Source of the DNA: Virgibacillus salexigens
Lineage (GTDB): Bacteria > Bacillota > Bacilli > Bacillales > Amphibacillaceae
Direction of reading: 5' to 3'
Length of the DNA stretch: 43,522 bases
Assembly: GCF_014905415.1 (NCBI RefSeq)
Contig: NZ_BNEO01000011.1
Coordinates: 1 to 43,522 of the forward strand
Of the stretch, positions 17,601 through 27,372 are shown piece after piece (the stretch's first letter is position 1; every line of letters starts with the position of its first letter). The notes beneath the pieces are model-generated. The model did not search any database. It was not told where the DNA came from and saw only the letters and a list, made by a program, of their open reading frames with translations. The position numbers and the translations under genes were made by a program.

Positions 17601-17615
17601 ATAGGGAACACTTCA

Positions 17616-17831
17616 CTATTGATTCATTTGCTGTTGACACTGTTGTACAAGTTGTTGAATTTGTTGCAATTGTTGAGCCGCGTTTGTTTCACGTTGCGCC
17701 ATTGACTGCTGTGTACCTTGCTGTTATTGTCCTTGTTGAAGTTGCTGAGCATTCTGCTGCTCTTGTTGCTCTAATTGTTGAGCAATTTGAGCAATTTGTT
17801 GAAGTGATTGTTGGGCTTGTTGTTGTGGCAT
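17616..17831 (-). pseudogene. Gln-rich small protein interrupted by a nonsense codon
   Basis: The ATG at 17831 follows AAGGAGGAAAT and opens MPQQQAQQSLQQIAQIAQQL, about half Gln. A TAA at 17724-17726 ends the frame after 35 residues. Beyond it the same frame continues QQGTQQSMAQRETNAAQQLQ to a TAG at 17616, and the terminator sits after that second stop. A single C-to-T change (CAA to TAA) explains the break, so the ancestral protein had 71 residues. The Gln-rich make-up and the spore-gene neighbourhood suggest a spore or coat protein. It is not clearly a gamma-type SASP. Confidence 0.65.
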
Positions 17832-18541
17832 AGCTATTTCCTCCTTAAAATTTAAATTCCGTTTGTATTATGTGCTACTGCTATCCATATAATGCAAAAA
17901 AATTAAATTAAGGTTATCAATTTATAGGCAATCGCTATTTACAGTATAGATAGCTAAACATAAATATGTAGAATGATGATATTTCAATTGAGCTACTCAT
18001 ACTACCCCTTCTTATTGAAGGGCCATTTGCTCAATTTAGACAATATAGATCACCAATAAAATGACAATAACATATAATTAATATTGAAATGATTATTTCA
18101 TTATTCTTTTCTAGAACATTGTAATTCTTATCCCTATCCCTCTCGGTCCAAGAGAGGGCTTAATTTTACATCTAGTATGCACACTTATATATATCATACA
18201 TTAACGAGTATTCTTTATATTGCTTTCTCCGTTAAATAAACACCTATTGCTCTCCCTTTGTGGAGAGCATACATAATTAAAGTATATTTAAATTTTATTG
18301 AGCTATAATAAATACTGTGACATTTAATAGTTCCCACTTGTCCAAATCCCCTCTATGTTAAGTAGCCCAAGAGGGGATTATACGTGAAGGTATTGAACTA
18401 GCCAAAGTGTTAGCGAATGGAGTACTTTTTCCCATCTAATTTTTTTGCAAAATATAGGCGATTTTTTCCTCCTTATAGCCCATAAACCAACAATTACTTT
18501 GGGTGCATGCATAAAGGCAGTCTTATAGATCAACAAATGTC
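17832..18541. other. Intergenic stretch with a cluster of GC hairpins
   Basis: No gene is visible in about 700 bases. Four separate hairpins occur: CCCTTC/GAAGGG at 18006-18022, CCCTCTC/GAGAGGG at 18138-18158, TGCTCTCC/GGAGAGCA at 18248-18269, and AATCCCCTCT/AGAGGGGATT at 18345-18379. None has a good T tract. Their shared CCCCTCT theme is discussed in the findings. Confidence 0.6.
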
Positions 18542-18575
18542 AAATAAACTTCAAAATATATTTGAAGTTTATTTG
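18542..18575 (-). terminator. Terminator of prfC
   Basis: AAATAAACTTCAAA and TTTGAAGTTTATTT form a 14-bp perfect stem around ATATA, 62 nt beyond the prfC stop on the minus strand. Confidence 0.75.
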
Positions 18576-18637
18576 TAGCGCCTTAAATTGCCTTTTACTT
18601 TGTCTATCTTTCGTAGAAATATTAACAACGCGTTTAT

Positions 18638-20224
18638 TTATGATTTTTGTTTATAGTCATTGACCTCAAATAAATCAATTAATTCAATTTCAGGATACTT
18701 CTCTTTAAACCAATTTAGTGAGAAATCATTTTTGAATAAAACAATATAATCTCCTTCGCGGTCCGTAACAAGTAAATTTCTTTCATCAAAAAGTGACTTA
18801 TCTACTTGCTCTTCTTTTAATTTACGAGGAATTCGTTCCCCCATCGATTCTAATATTACTTCCGTATTGTACTCATTTTTCATTCTATATTTAAAAACAT
18901 CATACTGCAGTTCACCAACTGCACCTAATATATTTGCTTCATTCTGGTGGCTTTTATATAATTGAATAGCACCTTCTTGAACAAGTTGTTCAATTCCTTT
19001 TTTAAACTGTTTCGATTTCATCACATTTTTTATCGTTACTTTTTTAAAAAGCTCTGGTGGAAATTGCGGTAATTCATCAAACTCAAATTGGCTTTTCCCT
19101 TTGATTAATGTATCACCAATTCTATAGGCATTAGGATCATAGATACCTATGATATCACCAGCAAAAGCTTCTTGTACTGTGCCTCTTGAAGAAGCAACAA
19201 ATTGTTGCGATTGCGAAAGCTTAATTTCTTTATTTGTTCTAGCTAATGTCACATTCATACCTCTTTCAAATCTTCCCGAACAAACACGTAAAAAGGCTAT
19301 TCGGTCTCTATGTGCTGGATTCATATTTGCTTGAATCTTAAAGATAAACCCAGAGAACTCAGGATTATCAGGTTGAATTAGTCCTTCATTTGACTTTCGC
19401 GGTTTCGGTGAAGGTGCCATCGAAGTGAAGGAATCAAAGAAAGTCTTTACGCCAAATGGGGCAAGCGCGCTCCCGAAAAAAACAGGTGTCTGATTTCCCT
19501 CTAAAACGGTCTCTATCGAGAAACTCTCTCCAGCTTCATCTAATAAAGCTAATTCATCCTTTGCCGTCTTAAAGGTTGGCTGGCATTTTAAATCTTGATT
19601 TTCCTGATTATACAATTGTTCGTAAGGAATGGAAGTCTCATCTTCATTACCACTGTATTTAATAAACTTCTTACCATGACGATCAAAAATCCCAAGGAAT
19701 CGCTTGCCTGCACCTGCTGGCCAATTCATTGGGTATGTTTCTAATCCCAATACCTCTTCAATTTCTGCTAGTAATTCAAGAGGTTCTTTTCCTTCACGGT
19801 CCATTTTATTAATAAAAGTAAATATCGGAATACCCCTCATTCGACATACCTTAAATAATTTAAGCGTCTGTGCTTCAATTCCTTTGGTGGAGTCAATTAC
19901 CATTACTACACTATCTACTGCAGTCAATGTTCGATACGTATCTTCGCTAAAGTCCTCATGTCCTGGGGTATCTAAAATATTAATTTGATGTCCTTGATAC
20001 GGAAAATTCATAACGCTTGATGTCACTGAAATTCCTCGTTGTTTTTCTATTTCCATCCAATCGGAAGTAGCGAATTTTCCAGATTTCTTCCCTTTTACTG
20101 TTCCAGCCGAACGAATTTGATTGCCAAATAGAAGTAATCGTTCAGTTAAGGTGGTCTTTCCGGCGTCAGGATGGGATATAATGGCAAATGTTTTTCGCCT
20201 ATTAACTTCATCATGTAAACTCAT
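18638..20224 (-). CDS. prfC: Peptide chain release factor 3 (RF3)
   Basis: RF3 is a translational GTPase that removes RF1/RF2 from the ribosome after peptide release. At 528 residues it has family length. G1 is SHPDAGKT (17-24), G3 is DTPGHEDF (85-92), and G4 is NKMD (139-142). The switch region [15 protein letters not shown] and the C-terminal [20 protein letters not shown] block are diagnostic of RF3 versus EF-G. It is intact. It is transcribed in the same direction as the RNase J gene 102 nt upstream, possibly together. RF3 is present in only some Bacillaceae. Confidence 0.96.
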   Translation of the reverse strand: MSLHDEVNRRKTFAIISHPDAGKTTLTERLLLFGNQIRSAGTVKGKKSGKFATSDWMEIEKQRGISVTSSVMNFPYQGHQINILDTPGHEDFSEDTYRTLTAVDSVVMVIDSTKGIEAQTLKLFKVCRMRGIPIFTFINKMDREGKEPLELLAEIEEVLGLETYPMNWPAGAGKRFLGIFDRHGKKFIKYSGNEDETSIPYEQLYNQENQDLKCQPTFKTAKDELALLDEAGESFSIETVLEGNQTPVFFGSALAPFGVKTFFDSFTSMAPSPKPRKSNEGLIQPDNPEFSGFIFKIQANMNPAHRDRIAFLRVCSGRFERGMNVTLARTNKEIKLSQSQQFVASSRGTVQEAFAGDIIGIYDPNAYRIGDTLIKGKSQFEFDELPQFPPELFKKVTIKNVMKSKQFKKGIEQLVQEGAIQLYKSHQNEANILGAVGELQYDVFKYRMKNEYNTEVILESMGERIPRKLKEEQVDKSLFDERNLLVTDREGDYIVLFKNDFSLNWFKEKYPEIELIDLFEVNDYKQKS

Positions 20225-20326
20225 AAGAATCCCTTTCTATTTTTTATTTTAGAAGTATATTTCGGTCAATAAGGGGGATATACATTTCTATCCCTTTAAC
20301 AATTAACTAAGCATAATGCGAGAAAT

Positions 20327-21997
20327 CTATACTTTAATAATAATTGGTATGATTAATGGTCTTCTTTTGATTTCTTTATATAAGTATGACTGGACATTTT
20401 TCACGATTTTCCTTTTTAAACTTTTTAATTGTATTCCATCTTCTTGAATCGTGTTTTGAATGGTGAATTTTGCACGTTGGCATACCTGTTCTATTATTTG
20501 CTGCGAACCTTTTACGTAAACGAAACCACGCGTTATCATTTCAGGCCCAGAAACAACATGTGATTTTTCAACATCGATACAAGTCGTTATTAATAGTATC
20601 CCTGCTTCAGAAAGTATGCGCCTGTCTCGTAAAACAACCGTTCCAATATCACCAATTCCTTCACCATCTATATAGACTGGACTAGCTGGGACAGAAGTTG
20701 TGACTTGAGCTAACGTTCTATTCACTTCTAGTACGTATCCGTTATCAAGAATAAAAGATCGGTCGTAAGGTATATCACATTCACTTGCTAATTGTGTATG
20801 TTTTTTTAACATCCGATATTCCCCGTGGATAGGGACAAAAAACATTGGTTTTAGTAGCCGAATCATTAATTTTAGTTCTTCTTGGGCACCGTGACCAGAA
20901 GTATGAATAGCTTTGATCTTATGGTGTATCACATCAGCCCCTCTACGATTAAGTTGATCTATAATCTTATTGATGCTAATGGCATTCCCAGGAATAGGGC
21001 TTGATGAAAAAATAACTGTATCGTTAGCATGGATTGTAATGTGGCGGTGACTTCCATTTGCAATTCTTGATAATGCAGCAAATGGCTCTCCTTGGCTCCC
21101 TGTACATATCACAGATACTTGATGATCATGATAATAGTTGATCATTGATGGACGAATAATTTCATCATCAGGAATATGTATATACTTTAGTTCCTTAGCA
21201 ATTCTTACTGCTCTCTCTAGACTCCTACCTAATATAACAATCTTTCTGTTTGCTTTTAGTGAAGCTTCAATAGCTTGACCAATTCGGTAGATATTGGATG
21301 CAAATGTGGCAAAGATTACTCTCCCAGATAATTGTTCAAAAATTTCATGTATTGTCTCACCTATGACCTTTTCAGACAAAGAAAACCCAGGAATTTCACT
21401 GTTTGTACTATCCGACAGTAAACATAGGACACCTTCATTGCCTATGCTTGCAATCTTTGCTTTGTTTGCAGAAGGACCAATTGAGGTTAAGTCAAATTTA
21501 AAATCACCAGTATGAACAATATTTCCATATGGTGTGTTAATTACAATCCCAAACGAGTCAGGAATACTATGGTTTGTTCTGAAAAACCGAATATTTAATT
21601 GGTCAAAGTATACTTGATCATCTTCTGTTATTTCATGGAGTGTTGTCTGATTTACTATATTGTGTTCCTTAAGTTTTTCCTTAATGAATGCTGTTGCAAG
21701 CCTTCCAGCATAAATCGGAATGCTTAATTCCTTTAATAAATAAGGGATCCCACCAATATGATCTTCATGACCGTGTGTAATGAATAGTCCCCTTATTTTC
21801 TCTTTATTATCAATAAGGTAGGTGAAATCTGGAATAACATAATCTATTCCAAACAGATCATCGCCAGGGAACTTAATGCCTGCATCGATGATAATCAGTT
21901 CATCCTGATATTGTATAACATACATATTTTTTCCGATTTCATCTAATCCACCTAAAGCAAAAATAGCTATGTTTTTTTTATTATAAACTTCCTTCAT
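20327..21997 (-). CDS. Ribonuclease J family protein
   Basis: RNase J is a metallo-beta-lactamase/beta-CASP 5'-exonuclease and endonuclease of mRNA decay. The 556-residue length equals RNase J1. The metal motif is HGHEDH (75-80) with HTGDFKFD further on. The beta-CASP part shows GSQGEP, and IHTSGHG lies towards the end. The C-terminal domain is complete (IQEDGIQLKSLKRKIVKNVQ). The chromosomal rnjA usually follows rpoY (ykzG), which is absent here, so this is probably an extra paralogue. The RBS is GAGGGTAC, 3 nt before the ATG. It lies upstream of prfC on the same strand. Confidence 0.92.
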   Translation of the reverse strand: MKEVYNKKNIAIFALGGLDEIGKNMYVIQYQDELIIIDAGIKFPGDDLFGIDYVIPDFTYLIDNKEKIRGLFITHGHEDHIGGIPYLLKELSIPIYAGRLATAFIKEKLKEHNIVNQTTLHEITEDDQVYFDQLNIRFFRTNHSIPDSFGIVINTPYGNIVHTGDFKFDLTSIGPSANKAKIASIGNEGVLCLLSDSTNSEIPGFSLSEKVIGETIHEIFEQLSGRVIFATFASNIYRIGQAIEASLKANRKIVILGRSLERAVRIAKELKYIHIPDDEIIRPSMINYYHDHQVSVICTGSQGEPFAALSRIANGSHRHITIHANDTVIFSSSPIPGNAISINKIIDQLNRRGADVIHHKIKAIHTSGHGAQEELKLMIRLLKPMFFVPIHGEYRMLKKHTQLASECDIPYDRSFILDNGYVLEVNRTLAQVTTSVPASPVYIDGEGIGDIGTVVLRDRRILSEAGILLITTCIDVEKSHVVSGPEMITRGFVYVKGSQQIIEQVCQRAKFTIQNTIQEDGIQLKSLKRKIVKNVQSYLYKEIKRRPLIIPIIIKV

Positions 21998-22262
21998 TAT
22001 GTACCCTCGATTCCACTCTTTCGTCTTGTATGTACAATTTTAACATAAATGAAGAAAGAAATGATTATAACTGAATATCACTGATTATAATTTTATATCA
22101 TTATAAATGATCTTATTCAATCATATATAATTTGCTAATTTCAAAATTAGTGATACATTTTTGTATGCATACATTTTAAATATAACCCCACTCTTATTTA
22201 AACGTCATAAGGTGAACTCACTTATAACATAAGATAAAAAATCAACTAGGTGGTGCATGTAT

Positions 22263-23531
22263 ATGAAGAAATCAAGATTTTTTCAAACATTTTTTTATGG
22301 TTGGGTAATTGTCTTTATTGCTGGATTGGGAGTATTTTTTTCAGGTCCTGGACAGACGTATTCCAATTCTGCATTTATTGATGAATACATCAATGATTTT
22401 GGATGGTCAAGGTCACAGGTGTCTGGCTTATATTCAATAGCTACCTTAATAGCAGGCTTGGCAATGATGGTAATAGGAAGATTTATAGATAAGTTTGGGC
22501 AACGGGCGATGATGGTTACCGTTGGCACGCTATTTAGTATCGCTTGCTTTTTTAACAGTATTGTTTCTAGTATGGATGCTCGCAATTGGTTTTTTTCTTA
22601 TTCGGTTATTGGGCCAAGGGAGTATGTCGCTAATTCCTAATACGTTAGTTGCGCAATGGTTTATTAAAAAGAGGGGAATTGCATTTAGTATTATGACATT
22701 AGGTAGCTTTGCAAGTGCTATGATTTTCCCGATTGTTAATACATGGCTAATTGATACATGGAACTGGCAATTTGCTTGGAGATTTTGGGGTGTACTACTT
22801 CTATTCATTTTTGTTCCCATTGCTCTTATTGGAGTTCGTAATAAACCGGAGGAAGTCGGGCTATTACCAGATGGAATAAACGGAGACGTCGGAAACCAAG
22901 CACAACAAGTAATGGGCACACCAATTATGGAAGCTACGGAAGATTGGACATTAAAAGAAGCAATGAAAACAAAAGCTTTTTGGGCAATTCTCATTTGTGT
23001 TGGGATTCCAGCAATGGTTAATACTGGTATTACCTTTCATATTATTTCCATATTTGATACCAATAACTTATCTGCAGAAGCTGCAGCAATCGTGTTAAGT
23101 TTAATGGCAGTCGTTGGTATACCTATGTCCCTTATTTCTGGATATGTAACAGAAAAAGTAAAAACCAATTATTTATTATTAGTTATCTTTTTAATTGAAT
23201 TTATATTGCTGTTGATGTTGTTAATAACGACGAATATCTATATGGCTTTTGCATTTGGTATCTTATGGGGCATAGCCAATGGATTAGAAAGAATTGGATT
23301 AAATGTCATTTGGCCAAATTACTTTGGACGTAAATATATTGGTAGTATCAATGGGATAGGTGTAACAATGGGGGTATTGGGTTCTGCCTTTGGACCTTTA
23401 CCTTTTGGCGTAGGCTTTGATATCTTCCATAGCTACACCCCTGTATTGTTAGCTACCTTACTATTCCCCTTGGGGTATTCTGTGCTTTAATTGCCAAAAA
23501 ACCAGAGAAATCTCAATTAGCTAATATCTGA
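22263..23531 (+). pseudogene. MFS transporter (OFA-like) with two frameshifts
   Basis: The first 100 residues (FFYGWVIVFIAGLGVFFSGP.., NDFGWSRSQVSGLYSIATLI) are the N-terminal helices of an MFS carrier resembling the oxalate:formate antiporter/monocarboxylate group. Near 22567 the frame changes and continues as WMLAIGFFLIRLLGQGSMSL to about 23480. There a second shift puts the tail ALIAKKPEKSQLANI in a third frame (stop 23529-23531). Twelve helices are accounted for when the three segments are joined. The ATG at 22263 is preferred (AGGTGG 9 nt upstream). The substrate is unknown. Confidence 0.8.
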
Positions 23532-23688
23532 ATGCACAACCTAACCTATTATATACAGATGCTAGATGAATAGAAGTATTAGTATCCTAATCACTCATTT
23601 GAAATATACTTTATTTACTTATTAAATAAATATCTTGATCTTTATTAGAAATAAACATCTGCATATGAAGGTTGAATGAAAAATAAAA

Positions 23689-23720
23689 GCCCCTAAAGAT
23701 CAATTAAGGTCTTTAGGGTC
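23689..23720 (-). terminator. Terminator of the HTH gene
   Basis: CCCTAAAGA and TCTTTAGGG form the stem. On the minus strand it is followed by TTTTATTTTTCA. It lies 9 nt past the HTH stop and could also catch plus-strand transcription from the MFS gene. Confidence 0.8.
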
Positions 23721-23729
23721 CTTTGTATA

Positions 23730-23912
23730 TTAAAGTCGTTCCCCATTTTTCAATCTTTCGATAAACTCATTCAAGTCTTCCTTTTTTACTCTCCAATGTC
23801 TCCCGATTTTAAAGCCGGGGATCTTTCCTTCTTGAACTAATTTATATGTTGTCATCTCACTTAATTGAAGATATTCTGCAACTTGTGCAACGGTCATAAT
23901 TTCATGAGTCAT
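23730..23912 (-). CDS. Excisionase-like helix-turn-helix protein (60 aa)
   Basis: The sequence (MTVAQVAEYLQLSEMTTYKL, then EGKIPGFKIGRHWRVKKEDL) is a single winged HTH_17/excisionase domain of the MerR-related type. Such stand-alone proteins act as small DNA-binding regulators or, less often, recombination directionality factors. It is divergent from the SulP/UspA pair 318 nt away, so it may regulate that pair. No integrase is adjacent. The start follows GGAGGCATTGTA. Confidence 0.85.
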   Translation of the reverse strand: MTHEIMTVAQVAEYLQLSEMTTYKLVQEGKIPGFKIGRHWRVKKEDLNEFIERLKNGERL

Positions 23913-23984
23913 TACAATGCCTCCAAACTTTTTGCATATAACCTATCATACCATATTCAGTTCCTCTTTTTAAAAACGACTTAA

Positions 23985-24016
23985 ATAATTATATATAATT
24001 ATATATAATTATATTT
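23985..24016. repeat. Short AT tandem repeat
   Basis: The 10-bp unit ATATATAATT occurs twice in tandem with partial copies on either side, between the HTH gene and the SulP gene. It may be a promoter-proximal AT element. Nothing else is seen in this 318-base gap except the promoter at 24125-24152. Confidence 0.6.
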
Positions 24017-24124
24017 AGTTATATTAAATATATCTCATTTATATCTTTTAAAACCCACTATGTTATCTAAAGGAAATCGAAGAAATTTAAAGGATTGCTG
24101 AAATGGACGCGCTTTCCTCGCGTT

Positions 24125-24152
24125 TTGACGTTTAGATTATATGTGATATGAT
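24125..24152 (+). promoter_or_regulatory. Sigma-A-like promoter of the SulP/UspA pair
   Basis: TTGACG, a 16-nt spacer, then TATGAT, about 80 nt before the SulP start. A small ACGCG/CGCGT inverted repeat at 24104-24124 lies just upstream of the -35. Confidence 0.6.
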
Positions 24153-24230
24153 TCGTTCTGTTATGTAAGCAAAGAAGAACTATAACTCTATTAATATAAA
24201 TTATATAAAACAACAAAGAGGAGCTGAAAG

Positions 24231-25695
24231 ATGAATACTTTAAAAATACAGCAAGGTTGGTTTGGAAATATAAAAGGAGATATTTTATCTGGAATTGTTG
24301 TCGCTTTAGCTTTAATTCCTGAGGCAATTGCTTTTTCTATTATTGCTGGTGTCGATCCTATGGTTGGCTTATACGCATCCTTCTCTATAGCAGTAGTAAT
24401 CGCTTTTGTTGGCGGAAGGCCCGGGATGATATCAGGAGCTACAGGAGCAATGGCACTACTCATGGTTAATTTAGTTGCAGAACATGGATTACAGTATTTG
24501 TTAGCTGCGACTATACTAACAGGGATTATTCAAATATTATTTGGTGTATTTAAATTGGCTAAAATGATGAAATTCGTACCACGATCTGTAATGATAGGAT
24601 TTGTAAATGCATTAGCTATTATGATTTTCACCTCACAGTTACAGCATTTTGTTGGTGAGACTTGGGTGATGTATGCACTTGTTGCATTAACATTGGCCAT
24701 TATTTATTTATTTATTACCTCGATTTACAAAAGCTATTCCATCTACTTTAGTAGCGATTGTTGTTGTTACGGCGATTGTCATTATGGGAAATATAAATGT
24801 TGGGACAGTAGGTGATATGGGAACAATAACACAACAACTACCGGTATTTTTAATTCCGGATATTCCGTTAACATTGGAAACACTAATGATCATTCTTCCA
24901 TATTCTTTTTCACTAGCAATAGTTGGCTTAGTAGAATCATTATTAACAACTAATATAGTTGATGATATGACCGATACAGAAAGTAATAAAAATAAAGAAA
25001 GTCGTGGACAAGGTATTGCCAACATAGTTACAGGTTTCTTCGGTGGAATGGCCGGATGTGCAATGATCGGTCAATCAGTTATAAATGTGAAATCTGGAGG
25101 AAATAGTAGGTTATCTTCACTTGTAGCAGGTTTAGTTTTAATGTCTATGATCATTATACTTGGAAAAGTTGTCGTTCAAATTCCAATGGCTGCCTTAGCC
25201 GGAGTTATGATTATGGTTTCTATTAGTACTTTTGATTGGTCTTCTATTAAAAATCTTGTCAAACTTCCAAAGACAGATTCAGCTGTAATGCTAACTACCG
25301 TAATAATTGTGTTAGCAACACACAATCTAGCTCTTGGAGTATTAGCTGGAGTATTATTAAGTGCAATTTTCTTTGCAGCAAAGATTTCTAAAGTTAAGGT
25401 AAGCGAAGAATTAGTATTACATGGGCAGAAAAAGATCTATCGTGTTGAAGGACAATTGTTCTTTGCATCTGTAAGTGATCTCCCAGGCAAATTCAATTTT
25501 GGGGAACCTATAACAGAAGTGGAAATAGACTTAACAAAAGCCCACCTTTGGGACGACTCCGCCATTGGGGCATTGGATAAAATTGAAGCAAAGTTTGCTC
25601 AGAATAATATTAAACTAAATTATATCGGTTTGAATGAGGAAAGTAAGCAATTGAAAAGCCGCATCGGGAGCATTTCTAATGCTGCTGGCCATTAA
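24231..25695 (+). pseudogene. SulP-family anion transporter with STAS domain, one frameshift
   Basis: SulP carriers move sulfate, bicarbonate or similar anions. The N-terminal part shows [20 protein letters not shown], the SulP signature, and [18 protein letters not shown]. Near 24714, in a TTTATTTATT run, the frame shifts. The expected [20 protein letters not shown] follows in the next frame and leads into the long second segment (GQGIANIVTGFFGGMAGCAM..). The C-terminal ~90 residues are a STAS domain (IYRVEGQLFFASVSDLPGKF, then LTKAHLWDDSAIGALDKIEA). One base separates this from an intact ~487-residue protein, so an assembly error in the repeat is a real possibility. Confidence 0.85.
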
Positions 25696-25725
25696 GTATA
25701 TTATAACGATAAGGAGTGAAAGTGT

Positions 25726-26142
25726 TTGTTTAAGCGAATATTATTAGCTGTAGATGGGTCGGAGCACTCTATACGATCCGCTAAATATGCAATAGGGCTT
25801 ACTAGACAATTTGAAGGAGCAATCGACGTCATATATGTGGTTGATGGAAAAACTGCAAAGGAAGATGTTTTACATTCAACAAATAAATTAGAAATCGAAC
25901 AGAAAAGAGAAGAAAAACTAAAACCAATAATAGACTTATTAGATAAATCAACAATGGATTACAAAACAAATGTCCTTCATGGTGATCCAGGGCCAGTAAT
26001 AGTTGAGTTTGCAAATGAAAGATCTTATGACTGTGTAGTAATCGGAAGCCGAGGGTTGAATGATTTACAGTCCTTTATATTGGGGAGTGTAAGTCATAAG
26101 GTTGCAAAACGTGTGGAATGTCCGGTTCTTATAGTTAAATAA
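25726..26142 (+). CDS. Universal stress protein, UspA family
   Basis: The 138-residue alpha/beta protein has the ATP-binding version of the fold: ILLAVDGSEHS at the N-terminus and VIGSRGLNDLQSFILGSVS near the end (G-2x-G-9x-G-S). It lies 30 nt after the SulP gene behind AAGGAGTG, with a TTG start, and is followed by a terminator. SulP-UspA pairs are common in bacilli, where the Usp probably tunes the transporter. Confidence 0.92.
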   Translation: MFKRILLAVDGSEHSIRSAKYAIGLTRQFEGAIDVIYVVDGKTAKEDVLHSTNKLEIEQKREEKLKPIIDLLDKSTMDYKTNVLHGDPGPVIVEFANERSYDCVVIGSRGLNDLQSFILGSVSHKVAKRVECPVLIVK

Positions 26143-26171
26143 AGATATGGAATTAATTCCATATCTTTTTT
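26141..26171 (+). terminator. Terminator of the SulP/UspA pair
   Basis: AAAGATATGGAAT and ATTCCATATCTTT form a 13-bp stem around TA, followed by TTT. It starts at the UspA stop codon. Confidence 0.88.
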
Positions 26172-26281
26172 ACTTCTTAATAGTTCATAATTTATTATAA
26201 CCATATATAATTTAGTTAATATAAACATTAAATGGTATAATTATTATATAAAATTATAATAAGCGGTGAAGAATTTTTATA

Positions 26282-26900
26282 AATGATTTAGGCAATAGAG
26301 TAATACCAGAGAGAATGAAAATTACAAATGGTCTACTAATCGAGCATATTGCAAGATATCATTTTGCATCCAATCATGCTAATGGTAATGTGCTTGATTT
26401 TGCTTGTGGCAGTGGTTATGGAAGTCACATTATTGCCAAGCTATGTAAGAATCAGATAAATAAAATAGTTGGTTTAGACAATGACAAACAAGTTATAGAG
26501 TATGCAAAAAAACATATTATCATCCACTTTCTAGTTATGTAATAGGAGATGTAACAGATGATTCTTTACCTGAGAGGTTAGTTAGGTACATTTGACTGTA
26601 TTCTTAGTTTTGAAACAATCGAGCATGTACATAAAGAGAAAGAATTTCTATCAAATGTTTATAGATTGTTAAACCAAGGGGGAACATTGGTTCTATCTAC
26701 TCCTTTTGGCAAGGGAAGAGATAAACCGTGTGGGTCCCATTTCATGTTCATCAACTAATGTTGATGAATTTAGAGATCTTTTCAATGCATTCAAGTATAA
26801 ATCCGTTGATTACTTTTTCCAAAAGGGAGCATTAATCGTACCCGGAAGCTTTAAGTCAGACAAATCTTACCCACTTGGTATTGCAGTTTGTAAAAAATAG
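26282..26900 (+). pseudogene. Class I SAM-dependent methyltransferase, multiply frameshifted
   Basis: The first segment (RMKITNGLLIEHIARYHFAS, then NVLDFACGSGYGSHIIAKLC) contains motif I, the SAM loop DFACGSGYG, and motif II acid in GLDNDKQ. After about 26510 the frame changes: SSYVIGDVTDDSLPERL, then another shift to FDCILSFETIEHVHKEKEFL and NVYRLLNQGGTLVLSTPFGK, and finally NVDEFRDLFNAFKYKSVDYF. No start codon opens the first frame: it begins at IlE-Asn-Asp after a TGA. The gene is dead. Its substrate is unknown. Confidence 0.8.
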
Positions 26901-27372
26901 AACTGCACTTCTAAATGTAAGAACCAAAAACTATACTGTCAGTACGCTTTGACCACTAAAATTAATGCATTCTCCTCTTTGTACAAGAAAACTTCTTATT
27001 ATCTTAACTGAAATCTCAGGTCATAAGAATATCGTTCTGACGATACCAATTCTACCAATAATTAATTATGGATTGATATCCGATTTTCTCTTTCTTCTTC
27101 CTCTTTTTCCACTTATCTGCAGCTTTGCCATCTAATAGAAAGAAGATTATAGCTTTTCAAATCCGAGGAATGGTACAAAAAGGATTCACACTCGATAACC
27201 GTAACCCTATTTAAGTCATTTATTCTTTATAACGGTTTCCGGTTTTCATCTCCTTCGCTTAAATAATTATATTTCTTCCATTTTTGGGAATCTCTAAGGT
27301 GAGATAGTAACTTGTATATTTCTGGTATATAAGATGCTATAGTAATTATCACTGAGGAGTTAGCTAAAGAAA
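26901..27372. other. Intergenic stretch upstream of the orphan gerC
   Basis: About 470 AT-rich bases with no recognised gene, hairpin or promoter of clear consensus. The last 60 bases must hold the gerC promoter, but no sigma-A hexamers are obvious, so a forespore sigma factor is plausible. Confidence 0.5.

Noticed and set aside
17525-17833. Plus-strand ORF of 102 codons rich in Val/Ala/Glu
   Set aside because: It is the antisense of the Gln-rich minus-strand gene. CAA/CAG repeats give long open Val/Leu/Ala frames on the other strand, and it has no ribosome site.
22263-23531. Two overlapping separate MFS genes
   Set aside because: The two frames hold complementary halves of a single 12-helix carrier, and the second frame lacks a ribosome site. 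A frameshift explains it better.
23730-23912. Integrative-element excisionase
   Set aside because: The domain fits, but no integrase or attachment repeats are nearby, and such stand-alone HTH proteins are commonly ordinary regulators.
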